DNA of 64,000 nucleotides from Lacisediminihabitans sp040549525 (GCF_040549525.1 NZ_JBEPTM010000005.1:1-64000); one strand, 5' to 3'; numbered from the stretch's first letter, positions 33,193-42,183 are shown. Notes: generated by a model not told the origin, from the sequence alone. Made by a program: numbers and translations.

Positions 33193-33792
33193 TCAGGGGC
33201 CGCTGAATACCGGGGTCACTGGATCCGGCGGCGGCTGGACCGACTGGATCCGTCGCAGCGCCTCGCTTATCCTCTCGACGGCGAGGGTCTTATGGGGCAG
33301 GTTGCGGCGGCGGTCGAGAACGGCGCGGCATTCATCGAGCCCGAACCGCTCGATCCGCATCAACGAGCCGATCACATCCAGTTCCACGTCGTCGAAGCTG
33401 AGGCTGTTTCGGGCGAGGTCGACGACGGTGCGCACCGGGGTTGTCACCGCCAGTCCCGCGATGTGCTCGAGGTCCTCCTCGTCGATCACCACCTCCCGAA
33501 CGCTCAGCGCAACCAGGGTCGCCGGTCGCACCCGGGCGGTGATGTCCGCGCAGAATTGGTGCCGGGTCGGCAGTCGGGCCGCGCCGTAGACCCAGGCCGC
33601 ACTGCGCTGCTCCACGATGAGTCGTGGTGGGATGGTCAGGAACAGGGCGCGCGCCCGCAGAAGGCGTGACTCGATCTCGTCGATGGGGCTGAAGCACTGG
33701 TCGACACGATAGAGCTCACCGTCCAGCTTGGCCGCGTGGAGCTCCGCCTGGGGGAGATCCGAGTGGAAGAGCACGGACGGCAAGCGGGACAT
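33193..33792 (-). CDS. AbiEi antitoxin-like (type IV TA family) protein
   Basis: The roughly 199-aa protein follows a Microbacteriaceae family pattern: an N-terminal ELHAAKLDGELYRVDQCFSP segment, SAAWVYGAARLPTRHQFCAD, VREVVIDEEDLEHIAGLAVTTPVRTVVDLARN (cited by its ends VREVVID and TPVRTVVDLAR), and ECRAVLDRRRNLPHK. These match AbiEi-type antitoxin proteins. No AbiEii-type nucleotidyltransferase toxin lies beside it. ATG 33792 fits the family N terminus; ATG codons at 33801 and 33816 are alternatives. None has a good ribosome site. Confidence 0.72.
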   Translation of the reverse strand: MSRLPSVLFHSDLPQAELHAAKLDGELYRVDQCFSPIDEIESRLLRARALFLTIPPRLIVEQRSAAWVYGAARLPTRHQFCADITARVRPATLVALSVREVVIDEEDLEHIAGLAVTTPVRTVVDLARNSLSFDDVELDVIGSLMRIERFGLDECRAVLDRRRNLPHKTLAVERISEALRRIQSVQPPPDPVTPVFSGP

Positions 33793-33885
33793 GCCAGCCA
33801 TCGTTGCTGATGCCATCGGACCGCATCGGGTGCGCAGCCCGATCTGTGGACAGTCGCTGCCCGAGCGTGGAGCGGGGGAGGGGCG

Positions 33886-35124
33886 TTAGCCGATCGCCTT
33901 CAGCCAGGCCTTGCGAGCCGCAAGGGCCTCCTCGGCAGCCGCGACCTTCTTGGCGTCGCCGCCGGCTTTCGCGTCGGCGAGCTCGGATTCGAGCTTGGCG
34001 ATGGCATCCTGCAACTGGCCGGCGAGCCCCTCGGCTCGCGCGATCCGCTCGGGATTGCTCTTCTGCCAGTGGTCCTCGTCGAGCTTGCGCACCGCGGTCT
34101 CGACCTTGCGTAAGCGATCCTCGATCGGCTTCACCCTGTCGCGCGGCACCTTGCCGATGGCGTCCCAGCGGCGCTGGATGGACAGGAGCGCGTCTTTCGC
34201 CTTCACCCGATCGGTCTCGGTCACGAGCGGCTCGGCCTCGGTGAGAAGAGCGAGCTTCAGCTCGAGATTGGCGCTGAATTCCTCGTTGTCCTTGGCGTCG
34301 ATCTCGGACTTCGCCGAATACAGTGCGTCTCCGGCCGCCTTGAAGCGCAGCCAGAGGGCATCATCGAACTTCTTACCGGCACGGCCGGCGGCCTTCCAGT
34401 CGTCGAGAAGGGTGCGGTAGACCGGAATGCCATCGAGGCCCTTGGGGATGAGGGCCTCTGCCTTCTCGGCGAGCTCCTGCTTCTTGTTGCGCGCGTCCTT
34501 GTGCACGGAATCGAGTTCCGCGAAGAAGGCCTTGCGGTGCGTCTCGATGATGGTTCGAGCCGCCCGGAATCGCTTCCACAGCTCGTTGCTCTCGTTCTTG
34601 GGCAGACGGGGGCCGTCTGCCTGGTGCTTCTGCCAGCGTGCGAAGATCTCGTCGAGGGTGGCGCTGACCTGCTTCCACTGGGCCTTGGCCGGGTCCTGCG
34701 CGGCGAGCTTCTCGGCTTCGACGACGAGGGCCTCCCGTTCGGCGAGAGCCGCCTCGGTTGCCGCCTTCGTCTCGGCGGTCTGCTTCTCGGTGAGTTCGCT
34801 GACGGCGCCGTCGAGCGCATCGAGTCGCTTCGTGAGAGAGGGCAGGTCGCCCACGGCATTGGCCGAGGCCACCGTGGTCTTGAGCGCAGAGATCGTCTTC
34901 GCGACATCCGATGCCGCCGTGCCGCGCTTGATGCGCTGTTCGAGCAGCGTCACCTGGCCGGCCAACTCGACGAATTTGCGCTGGAAGTAGCCGAGAGCCT
35001 CTTCCGCCGTGCCGTCGGGATACTGCCCCACCGCGCGTTCGCCCTCGCCGTCCCGCACGAATACGGTGCCGGTCTCGTCAACGCGGCCCCATGGAGCCTG
35101 TTCGTCTGTCGCCAAAAGTCTCAC
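33886..35124 (-). CDS. DUF349 domain coiled-coil protein
   Basis: The 412-aa protein is built from repeated helical DUF349 units, each with a Trp-containing segment (AQWKQVSATLDEIFARWQKHQ, DDALWLRFKAAGDALYSAK, IQRRWDAIGKVPRDR). It is Lys/Glu/Ala-rich with long coiled coils and has no membrane helix. Function is unknown in actinobacteria. The start is GTG 35124, with AAAGG immediately before. A TAGGCT (minus, 35163-35168) near the end of the upstream gene may be its -10. Confidence 0.85.
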   Translation of the reverse strand: MRLLATDEQAPWGRVDETGTVFVRDGEGERAVGQYPDGTAEEALGYFQRKFVELAGQVTLLEQRIKRGTAASDVAKTISALKTTVASANAVGDLPSLTKRLDALDGAVSELTEKQTAETKAATEAALAEREALVVEAEKLAAQDPAKAQWKQVSATLDEIFARWQKHQADGPRLPKNESNELWKRFRAARTIIETHRKAFFAELDSVHKDARNKKQELAEKAEALIPKGLDGIPVYRTLLDDWKAAGRAGKKFDDALWLRFKAAGDALYSAKSEIDAKDNEEFSANLELKLALLTEAEPLVTETDRVKAKDALLSIQRRWDAIGKVPRDRVKPIEDRLRKVETAVRKLDEDHWQKSNPERIARAEGLAGQLQDAIAKLESELADAKAGGDAKKVAAAEEALAARKAWLKAIG

Positions 35125-35165
35125 CTTTGCTTGTCGGCCATGCTGTGGAATGGCCGACCACCAGC

Positions 35166-35984
35166 CTATTGCACGGTCAGTTGCGTGATCTTCGTCGGAA
35201 CGACGGGAGCGCCATCGGATGGGCCGCTCGCGGAGGGGGTGACGCCGGCATCGGCGATCCGGCTCACAAAGTCGGGAAGGCCGCTCGTGACCTTCCCAAA
35301 AATGGTGTATCCCCCGGTCGTGGTGGGCAGATTCGTGTCGGCATAGGTGATGAAGAACTGGCTGCTCTGCGAGTAGGCGGAGTCCCCGCGGGCCATCGCG
35401 ATGGTCCCGGCGGGATACACGCCGTCGGCGGGCACATTCTCGAGCGGTCCGAAGCTGAAGCCCACATCGCCGGCGCCCTTACCATCGACCGAACCGCACT
35501 GGATGAGTTTGAACGAATCACCGTTCGTGAGGCGGTGGCAGGTCGCCCCGGTCGTCGTATAGAAGCTCTTCTTCGCGAGGTCGATGAAGACCGACGTCGC
35601 CTGCGGGGCCTTCGCCCCGTCGAGCGAGATTCCCAGCTTCACATCATTGAGGCTGATGTCACCGGTCCAGGTGCGATCCTCAGCGATCGTCTTGGCCGGA
35701 ACATCGCCCACGTTCTTTCCCGCGGCCGGGCTGGCCGAGGGCGATGCCGAGGCGGCCGGGCTGGCCGAGGCGCTCGGCGCGGGCATCCCGGGCCCGGCCG
35801 TGAAGTAGAAGACCTGCGTGAGGGTGGCGAGGGCTGCGATCACGACGACGCCGACGATGGCGACGACGTTGTCGCGCCGGCGCCGGGAGACCTGGAGACT
35901 GTGAACGGACTGCCGGGCGTTGTAGCGGCGGAGACGTTCGCGGGCCTCGCGCGCGTCCCGCTCGGCGTTCTTGCTTGCTGCCAC
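35166..35984 (-). CDS. Membrane-anchored cyclophilin-type peptidyl-prolyl isomerase
   Basis: The 272-aa protein starts at GTG 35984, preceded by GAAGGA. A charged N-terminal cytosolic segment (KNAERDAREARERLRRY) is followed by one membrane helix (about 40-62), an Ala/Ser/Pro linker (about 65-92) and an extracytoplasmic cyclophilin domain. SFYTTTGATCHRLTNGDSFKLIQCG and SQFFITYADTNLPTTTGGYTIFGKV are its core motifs (quoted by the ends SFYTTTGATCHRL and SQFFITYAD). It should assist folding of exported proteins. TACAGT on the minus strand (36037-36042) is a likely -10. Confidence 0.9.
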   Translation of the reverse strand: MAASKNAERDAREARERLRRYNARQSVHSLQVSRRRRDNVVAIVGVVVIAALATLTQVFYFTAGPGMPAPSASASPAASASPSASPAAGKNVGDVPAKTIAEDRTWTGDISLNDVKLGISLDGAKAPQATSVFIDLAKKSFYTTTGATCHRLTNGDSFKLIQCGSVDGKGAGDVGFSFGPLENVPADGVYPAGTIAMARGDSAYSQSSQFFITYADTNLPTTTGGYTIFGKVTSGLPDFVSRIADAGVTPSASGPSDGAPVVPTKITQLTVQ

Positions 35985-36088
35985 GGCTGGTCCTTCGAGC
36001 TCGGTGCCGCAGTCGCGGCAGGGAATGTCCTCCTGCACTGTAGCTGACGCGTGCCCGGCCGCGACCGATGATGGTCGGCGGCGCGAAC

Positions 36089-36094
36089 TACCAT
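36089..36094 (+). promoter_or_regulatory. -10 hexamer of rarA (leaderless)
   Basis: TACCAT ends 7 nt before ATG 36102, and the gap contains no Shine-Dalgarno. The spacing matches other predicted leaderless starts in this window. Confidence 0.45.
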
Positions 36095-36101
36095 TGCCTT
36101 C

Positions 36102-37436
36102 ATGGTGGATGCCCGGATCGGACTGCGCGCCGGCGCGACCCCACTCGCGGTGCGGATGCGTCCGCGCAGCCTCGACGAAGTCGCCGGCCAGCGCCATCTG
36201 CTCACGCCAGGCTCGCCTCTCGTCAGCCTCGCCTCGGACAAGACGGGGGAGCAGGGCGCGACCTCGGTCATCCTCTGGGGACCACCCGGAACGGGGAAGA
36301 CGACCCTCGCCCAGGCCATCGCGCACTCCTCCGGCCGCAAGTTCGTGGAGCTCTCCGCCGTCAACGCCGGCGTGAAGGACGTGCGAGAGGTCATGGAGCA
36401 GGCCATGTCGTCACGAGACCTCTACGGCGTGTCCACCGTGCTCTTCCTTGATGAGATCCACCGTTTCACCAAGGCGCAACAGGATGCGCTGCTCCCGGGG
36501 GTGGAAAACGGGTGGGTCATCCTGGTGGCGGCCACGACAGAGAATCCCTCCTTCTCGGTGATCTCGCCGCTCCTGTCGCGTTCGCTGCTGCTGACCCTCG
36601 AGGTGCTGAGCGATGAAGACCTCGCTACGCTCGTGGACCGCGCCGTGGTGGATCCGCGCGGGCTCGCCGACAGGGTCGTGCTCGAGGACGAGGCGCGAGC
36701 GCTCATCATCCGCCTCGCGTCCGGAGATGCCCGGCGCGCCCTCACGGCTCTCGAAGCCGCGGCGCTGTCGGCATCGTCGACCAGCGAGGACGACGAGAAA
36801 CCGGTCGTGACCGCAGACATCGTGGCGATGGCCGTCGACCGGGCGCTGCTGCGGTACGACCGCAACGGCGACGAGCACTACGACGTGATCAGCGCGTTCA
36901 TCAAGTCGATCCGGGGCTCTGACGTGGATGCGGCGCTGCACTATCTCGCCCGGATGATCGAGGCGGGGGAGGATCCGCGGTTCATCTCCCGGCGGGTCAT
37001 GATCAGCGCCGCGGAAGACATCGGGATCGCCGACCCGCAGGCCCTGCTCATCGCGGTGGCGGCCGCCGACGCTGTGCAGTACGTCGGAATGCCCGAGGGG
37101 CGCATCCCGCTCGCCGAGGCCGTTGTCTACCTCGCGACGGCGCCCAAGTCCAACGCCGCCTACATGGCACTGGATGCCGCGATCGCCGATGTGCGCGCCG
37201 GCAAGATCGGTCGCGTGCCCAAACACCTGAGGGACGCGCACTACGCCGGGGCCAAGAAGCTCGGCCACGGCAAGGGCTACAAGTACTCCCACGACTCCGA
37301 GTTGGGGGTCGTGCAGCAGCAGTACCTCCCGGACGAATTGCGTGACACCCGTTACTACACTCCCACCGAGCACGGCAACGAGAGGGAAGTGAAGGCGCGC
37401 CTCGAGAAGTTGCGCCGCATCATCCGCGGGGAGTGA
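36102..37436 (+). CDS. rarA: Replication-associated recombination protein A (MgsA/WRNIP1 family)
   Basis: The 444-aa AAA+ ATPase related to clamp loaders has Walker A WGPPGTGKTTLA (59-70), Walker B LFLDEIHRFTKAQQD, ATTENPSF (sensor 1), and the C-terminal tetramerisation region with KHLRDAHYAGAKKLGHGKGYKY (cited as KHLRDAHY and GHGKGYKYSHD). It acts at stalled replication forks. ATG 36102 is probably read from a leaderless mRNA. Confidence 0.95.
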   Translation: MVDARIGLRAGATPLAVRMRPRSLDEVAGQRHLLTPGSPLVSLASDKTGEQGATSVILWGPPGTGKTTLAQAIAHSSGRKFVELSAVNAGVKDVREVMEQAMSSRDLYGVSTVLFLDEIHRFTKAQQDALLPGVENGWVILVAATTENPSFSVISPLLSRSLLLTLEVLSDEDLATLVDRAVVDPRGLADRVVLEDEARALIIRLASGDARRALTALEAAALSASSTSEDDEKPVVTADIVAMAVDRALLRYDRNGDEHYDVISAFIKSIRGSDVDAALHYLARMIEAGEDPRFISRRVMISAAEDIGIADPQALLIAVAAADAVQYVGMPEGRIPLAEAVVYLATAPKSNAAYMALDAAIADVRAGKIGRVPKHLRDAHYAGAKKLGHGKGYKYSHDSELGVVQQQYLPDELRDTRYYTPTEHGNEREVKARLEKLRRIIRGE

Positions 37437-37444
37437 CGGCCGGG

Positions 37445-37481
37445 GTCTCGACACGGGCGCTGCGCGCCCTACTCGACCAGC
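37445..37481 (+). repeat. 37-nt dispersed intergenic repeat, copy 1
   Basis: This GTCTCGACACGGGCGC...CTACTCGACCAGC unit matches 38252-38288 at 33 of 37 positions. Its ends carry the near-inverted TCTCGA and TCGACC. The two copies flank rpsD. Its TCGACC (37473-37478) is 17 nt from a TAGGAT -10. Confidence 0.75.
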
Positions 37482-37501
37482 ATCCGGCCTTCTGTTAGGA
37501 T
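37473..37501 (+). promoter_or_regulatory. Candidate rpsD promoter
   Basis: TCGACC (37473-37478), a 17-nt spacer and TAGGAT (37496-37501) lie 122 nt before the rpsD start. The -35 falls inside the dispersed repeat. The leader of about 115 nt could hold an autoregulatory S4 site, but no known fold was recognised. Confidence 0.4.
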
Positions 37502-37622
37502 GCTCTGTGGCCCTGGGGAGTAATCCCGGGCCGAACCCCTCTTCCCAACCTGTCCGCGCTCACGCACGGGCCTCCACGGTGCACATCCGTTTCGTGGGGG
37601 CGAAGAGAATCGAAAGGAATCC

Positions 37623-38252
37623 GTGTCTACCCAGTCACGTACCCGTAGCAAGACGCGCCTGTCGCGTGCGTTGGGCATCCCGCTCACGCCGAAGGCCGCC
37701 AAGTACCTCGAGAAGCGCCCGTACCCTCCGGGGGAGCACGGCCGCACCAAGCGCAAGACCGACAGCGACTACGCCGTTCGTCTTCGCGAGAAGCAGCGCC
37801 TGCGTGCCCAGTACGGCATCCGTGAGGCTCAGCTCAAGATCCAGTTCGAAGAAGCTCGTCGCGCCGCAGGCCTGACCGGTGAGAACCTGGTCGAGCAGCT
37901 CGAGATGCGTCTCGACGCCCTCATCGTGCGTGCCGCCATCGCGCGCACCACTGCCCAGGCCCGCCAGATGATCGTTCACCGCCACATCCTGGTCGACGGC
38001 CAGCGTGTCGACCGTCCGTCGTTCCGCGTCAAGCCGGGACAGCTCATCCACGTGCACGCCAAGAGCGAGGGCATGGAGCCGTTCCAGGTCGCCGCTGCCG
38101 GCGGTCACGTCGACGTGCTTCCGAAGACGCCGCCGTACCTCGAGGTCGAGATCGACAAGCTGCAGGCCCGCCTCGTGCGTCGCCCGAAGCGTGCCGAGGT
38201 TCCCGTGACCTGTGAAGTCCAGCTCGTCGTGGAGTACTACGCGGCTCGCTAG
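37623..38252 (+). CDS. rpsD: 30S ribosomal protein S4
   Basis: The 209-aa primary assembly protein binds 16S rRNA. The S4 RNA-binding domain occupies roughly 98-160 (LEMRLDALIVRAAIARTTAQARQ in part), with RSRTRSKTRL at the N terminus. The N-terminal zinc cysteines of the C+ form are missing, so this is the zinc-independent form. GTG 37623 follows GAAAGGAAT. It stands alone, away from the ribosomal operons, as usual in Micrococcales. Confidence 0.96.
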   Translation: MSTQSRTRSKTRLSRALGIPLTPKAAKYLEKRPYPPGEHGRTKRKTDSDYAVRLREKQRLRAQYGIREAQLKIQFEEARRAAGLTGENLVEQLEMRLDALIVRAAIARTTAQARQMIVHRHILVDGQRVDRPSFRVKPGQLIHVHAKSEGMEPFQVAAAGGHVDVLPKTPPYLEVEIDKLQARLVRRPKRAEVPVTCEVQLVVEYYAAR

Positions 38253-38288
38253 TCTCGATACGGGCGCTGAGCGTCCTACTCGACCACC
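38252..38288 (+). repeat. 37-nt dispersed intergenic repeat, copy 2
   Basis: This is the second copy of the 37445-37481 unit (GTCTCGATACGGGCGC...CTACTCGACCACC), with four differences. It begins at the last base of the rpsD stop codon. Confidence 0.75.
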
Positions 38289-38297
38289 GGTATTGTG

Positions 38298-38327
38298 GGA
38301 GCGGATCATCCTCGGATGGTCCGCTCC
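38298..38327 (+). terminator. Terminator downstream of rpsD
   Basis: GGAGCGGATCAT (38298-38309) pairs with ATGGTCCGCTCC (38316-38327), with one wobble, around a 6-nt loop. It lies 46 nt past the rpsD stop and 31 nt before the DUF948 gene. Confidence 0.75.
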
Positions 38328-38358
38328 TCCTTCGTTAAACAACTGATTGGTGCACCCC

Positions 38359-38724
38359 ATGAGTGGTGGCGATATCGCCGGACTGATAGCCGCGGGAGTC
38401 TTCGCGGTGCTCGTCGGCATCATGGCAATTCCGCTGGTGAAGCTCGGACGCGTCTTCGACGAGGCCGGAACGGCCATCCGCGACCTCGGAACCCATGTCA
38501 CCCCTATTCTCGAGGAGGCCACCACGACGATCTCCGAGACCAATAAGCAACTCGCCAGGGTCGACACCATCACCAAGGGGGTCGCGGAGGCCACCGGCAA
38601 CATCACCTCGCTCATCGCGCTGACAGCGGCGACGGTCGGCGGACCGCTCATCAAGCTCGCGGGATTCTCGGCAGCGGTGAAAGTCGCACTCGGTGCACTG
38701 AAGCCCAAATCGCGCGCGAAGTAA
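38359..38724 (+). CDS. DUF948 family membrane protein
   Basis: The 121-aa protein has one N-terminal hydrophobic helix (about 5-28), a helical region with LGTHVTPILEEATTTISETNKQL typical of DUF948 (shown by HVTPILEEATTTI), and a basic end. Function is unknown; the architecture suggests a cell-envelope role. ATG 38359 is preferred to an upstream TTG. It heads a small unit leading to alaS. Confidence 0.85.
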   Translation: MSGGDIAGLIAAGVFAVLVGIMAIPLVKLGRVFDEAGTAIRDLGTHVTPILEEATTTISETNKQLARVDTITKGVAEATGNITSLIALTAATVGGPLIKLAGFSAAVKVALGALKPKSRAK

Positions 38725-38782
38725 ACTCGAGCTGATCCATCCGCAGCGCCCGAAGCATCCGCAATTCATCTAGGGAGCACCC

Positions 38783-39004
38783 ATGAAGAACATCCTCTGG
38801 CTCATCGTCGGCGTCGGGCTGGGATTCGTCGCCGCCCACCAGATCAACAGGACCCCCGAGGGAAAGCGGTTCTTCGAAGACGTCGACAGTCGCGCTCACG
38901 AATTCTCGAACGCCGTCGTTGACGGCTACAAGGAACGCGAAGCCGAGCTTCGTGCGGCCGTCGGCGACGCCGGCGATGCGCTCTCCGAGTTCACCGCACG
39001 CTGA
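38783..39004 (+). CDS. Small single-pass membrane protein, unrecognised
   Basis: The 73-aa protein starts with a membrane helix (MKNILWLIVGVGLGFVAAH) and then a charged helix (FFEDVDSRAHEFSNAVVDGYKE). ATG 38783 has AGGGAGC upstream. Genes of this type sit between DUF948 and alaS in related actinobacteria, so it is a real gene. It looks like a YtxH-like envelope protein, but that assignment is weak. Confidence 0.75.
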   Translation: MKNILWLIVGVGLGFVAAHQINRTPEGKRFFEDVDSRAHEFSNAVVDGYKEREAELRAAVGDAGDALSEFTAR

Positions 39005-39064
39005 ACCAGACCTCTCTCTCCACCCTCGGCGGCCCGGACGGGCCCGCCCTGACTTCAGGACACC

Positions 39065-41719
39065 ATGCAGACCGCTGACATCCGGGGCCGTTGGCTCGAC
39101 TTCTTCGCCGAGCGCGGCCACACCGTTGTCCCCTCCGCCTCTCTCGTCAGTGACGACCCCACACTGCTGTTCACGGTGGCTGGCATGGTGCCGTTCGTGC
39201 CGTACCTCACCGGGCTGGTGCCCGCGCCGTATCCCCGCGCCACGAGTGTGCAGAAGTGCATTCGCACCCTCGACATCGAGGAAGTGGGCAAGACGCCACG
39301 GCACGGCACCTTCTTCCAGATGAATGGCAACTTTTCCTTCGGCGATTACTTCAAGGAGCAGGCGATCACCTACGCCTGGGACCTGCTGACGAGCTCGGAA
39401 GCGGATGGCGGCTACGGCTTCCAGGAGAAGGACCTCTGGGTCACGGTCTACAAGGACGACGACGAGGCATTCGGCCTCTGGAAGAAGATCGCCGGACTGC
39501 CGGAGGAGCGCATCCAGCGGCTCGACATGGACACGAACTACTGGTCGACGGGTCAGCCCGGCCCGGCAGGGCCGTGCTCCGAAATCTTCTTCGACCGTGG
39601 GCCCGCATACGGCATCGACGGCGGGCCAGCGACGGATGACGACCGTTACGTCGAGATCTGGAACCTGGTCTTCATGCAGTACCTGCGCGGACCGGGATCC
39701 GGAAAGAACTTCGAGATCCTCGGCGACCTGCCCAAGAAGAACATCGACACCGGCATGGGTCTCGAGCGGGTCGCCTTCCTCAAGCAGGGCGTCGAGAACA
39801 TGTACGAGATCGACCAGGTGCGCCCGGTCCTCGACCTCGCCGCGACCCTCTCGGGGCGTCGCTACGGTGCGGTGCACGACGACGACGTGCGCATGCGCAT
39901 CGTCGCCGACCATGTACGGTCCGCGCTCATGCTCATGTCCGACGGCATCACGCCGTCGAACGAGGGGCGCGGGTACATCTTGCGCCGTCTCCTTCGCCGC
40001 ACCGTGCGGTCGATGCGTCTGCTCGGCGTGGATGCGCCGACCTTCACCGAGCTCTTCTCTGCCTCGAAGGATGCGATGAAGGCGGCGTACCCGGAGGTCG
40101 AGACCGACTACGACCGCATCCGCAACCTCGCGACGGCCGAGGAGGAGACCTTCCTTCGCACGCTGGCCAGCGGCACGAGCATCCTCGACCTCGCGGTGAC
40201 GAAGACGCAGGGGGCCGGATCGAAGCAGCTCGCCGGTGACACCGCGTTCCTGTTGCACGACACCTTCGGATTCCCCATCGATCTCACCCTCGAGATGGCG
40301 GAGGAGGCGGGCCTCAGCGTCGACCGCGACGCCTTCGACGCCCTGATGCTCGAGCAGCGCACCATGGCGAAGGCGGATGCCAAGGCCAAAAAGACACTGC
40401 TTGCCGACCTCTCGGTGTACAGCGCGTTCCGCGCGGAGGGCGAGACCATCTTCACCGGCTACGACCACCTCGACACGGACAGCACCATCCTCGGCCTCAT
40501 CGTCGACGGGGTGTCGGTGTCGAAAGCTGTCGCCGGGGATATCGCCGAGGTGATCCTCGCGGAGACCTCGCTCTACCCGGAGTCCGGTGGCCAGGAAGCT
40601 GATGCCGGAAGCATCGTCGGCACCGGTTTCGACCTCGAAGTGCTCGACGTGCAACGGCCGGTCAAGGGGCTCGTCAGTCACCGGGTGCAGGTGCGCAGCG
40701 GTGAGGTCGGCGTGGGGGAGGCGGCGACGAGCGTCGTCGATCGCGACTATCGACGCGGCGCGACCCAGGCGCACTCCGCGACCCATCTCATCCACGCTGC
40801 CCTGCGGGAGGTGCTCGGCCCGGATGCCCACCAGGCCGGGTCCGACAACCGCGCCGGCTACATGCGGCTGGACTTCAACTGGAGCAAGCCGCTGTCGCTC
40901 GAGACCCGCACCGAGATCGAAGACATCGCCAACGACGCCGTGCGACAGAACCTCGAGGTGACGACCCGCATCCTTCCCCTCGACGAGGCGCGGGCGCTCG
41001 GCGCCATGGCCCTGTTCGGCGAGAAGTACGGCGAGGAGGTGCGGGTCGTCGAGATCGGCGGCCCATGGTCGCTCGAGCTGTGCGCCGGTACCCACGTGGC
41101 TCGGAGCGCGGAGATCGGCCTGATCAACGTGATCAGCGAAGCCTCCGTCGGGTCGAGCAATCGCCGCATCGAGTCCCTGGTCGGTCGCGAGGCATTCCGA
41201 GATCTCGCCACCGAGCGCGCAATTGTCAATGAGCTGACATCAACCCTCAAGACGCCGCGTGACCAGGTGTCGACGCGCATCTCGGAGTTGCTTGCGAGCC
41301 TGAAGAGCGCGGAGAAGCGCATCGCCGAGTTCGAGCAGGCGGCCCTCACCGAGCGCGTGCCCGGCCTGCTCGCCACGGCGAGCCGGGTGGGTGCCGTTAC
41401 CGCCGTGATCACGAACGTCGGTGCCCTGACATCGTCCGACGATCTCCGTCTACTGGTCACCACGGTGCGCAGTCGACTCGGGAGCGACGCAGCGGTCGTG
41501 GCACTCGCGGCAGATGTCGCGGGCAAGCCGGCGGTGATCGTTGCGACCAACGAGGCGGCACGTGCCCTCGGCGCGAAGGCCGGCGCTCTCGCGAAGACAG
41601 CCGCGGGCATCCTCGGTGGTGGCGGCGGCGGCAAGGACGATCTGGCCCAGGGCGGCGGCTCGAACCTCGCCGAGATCGGGACCGCCCTCGACGCCATCGC
41701 GGCCGGACTTCCGAGGTAG
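39065..41719 (+). CDS. alaS: Alanyl-tRNA synthetase
   Basis: The 884-aa class II synthetase charges tRNA-Ala. Visible are the catalytic region with the TPRHGTFFQMNGNFSFGDYFKEQA block (quoted by RHGTFFQMNGNFSFGD), the editing domain with HSATHLIHAALREVLG, the CAGTHV zinc site, and the Gly-rich C-Ala linker GGGGGGKDD. ATG 39065 is the first in-frame start of the family N terminus MQTADIRGRWLDFF. ruvX follows after 2 nt. Confidence 0.97.
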   Translation: MQTADIRGRWLDFFAERGHTVVPSASLVSDDPTLLFTVAGMVPFVPYLTGLVPAPYPRATSVQKCIRTLDIEEVGKTPRHGTFFQMNGNFSFGDYFKEQAITYAWDLLTSSEADGGYGFQEKDLWVTVYKDDDEAFGLWKKIAGLPEERIQRLDMDTNYWSTGQPGPAGPCSEIFFDRGPAYGIDGGPATDDDRYVEIWNLVFMQYLRGPGSGKNFEILGDLPKKNIDTGMGLERVAFLKQGVENMYEIDQVRPVLDLAATLSGRRYGAVHDDDVRMRIVADHVRSALMLMSDGITPSNEGRGYILRRLLRRTVRSMRLLGVDAPTFTELFSASKDAMKAAYPEVETDYDRIRNLATAEEETFLRTLASGTSILDLAVTKTQGAGSKQLAGDTAFLLHDTFGFPIDLTLEMAEEAGLSVDRDAFDALMLEQRTMAKADAKAKKTLLADLSVYSAFRAEGETIFTGYDHLDTDSTILGLIVDGVSVSKAVAGDIAEVILAETSLYPESGGQEADAGSIVGTGFDLEVLDVQRPVKGLVSHRVQVRSGEVGVGEAATSVVDRDYRRGATQAHSATHLIHAALREVLGPDAHQAGSDNRAGYMRLDFNWSKPLSLETRTEIEDIANDAVRQNLEVTTRILPLDEARALGAMALFGEKYGEEVRVVEIGGPWSLELCAGTHVARSAEIGLINVISEASVGSSNRRIESLVGREAFRDLATERAIVNELTSTLKTPRDQVSTRISELLASLKSAEKRIAEFEQAALTERVPGLLATASRVGAVTAVITNVGALTSSDDLRLLVTTVRSRLGSDAAVVALAADVAGKPAVIVATNEAARALGAKAGALAKTAAGILGGGGGGKDDLAQGGGSNLAEIGTALDAIAAGLPR

Positions 41720-41721
41720 CG

Positions 41722-42183
41722 GTGCGAACGGGCGTTCGTCTCGGCATCGACGTGGGGAAAGTGCGCATCGGTGTCGCATCGAGCGATCCGCACGGCATGA
41801 TCGCGACCCCGGTGAGCACGGTGCCTCGCGGCGACGGTGATATCGCGGCCATCATGGTCGAGGCGAGCGAACGATCCGTGGTGGAGATCGTGATCGGGTT
41901 GCCCCTCGCTCTCTCGGGCGGCGACTCGGCTTCCACCCAGGATGCCCGCGACTTCGCCCAGCGTGTGGCCGAGGCGGGTGACATCCCGGTACGGATGGTC
42001 GACGAGCGGCTCTCGACGGTGTCGGCGACGCGCGCTCTGCGGGCGTCCGGGCGCAACTCCCGCACCTCACGGTCCGTGATCGACCAGGTGGCCGCCGTGA
42101 TAATTTTGCAACATGCCCTCGACGCTGAGCGCACCGGCGGACGTCTGCCGGGTGCGATCGTCGTCCCGCACGAAGGACGGTAA
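41722..42183 (+). CDS. ruvX: Putative Holliday junction resolvase RuvX/YqgF
   Basis: The 153-aa RNase H-fold protein has LGIDVGKVRIGVA, IVIGLPLALSG and MVDERLSTVSA. In Escherichia coli and Mycobacterium it is linked to pre-16S rRNA maturation or junction processing; the activity in this lineage is not certain. GTG 41722 lies immediately after alaS, and mltG follows 2 nt after its stop. Confidence 0.92.
   Translation: MRTGVRLGIDVGKVRIGVASSDPHGMIATPVSTVPRGDGDIAAIMVEASERSVVEIVIGLPLALSGGDSASTQDARDFAQRVAEAGDIPVRMVDERLSTVSATRALRASGRNSRTSRSVIDQVAAVIILQHALDAERTGGRLPGAIVVPHEGR

Noticed and set aside
37437..37622. Known ribosomal-protein leader RNA before rpsD
   Set aside because: No recognised S4 leader structure could be traced by eye; only a candidate promoter is reported.
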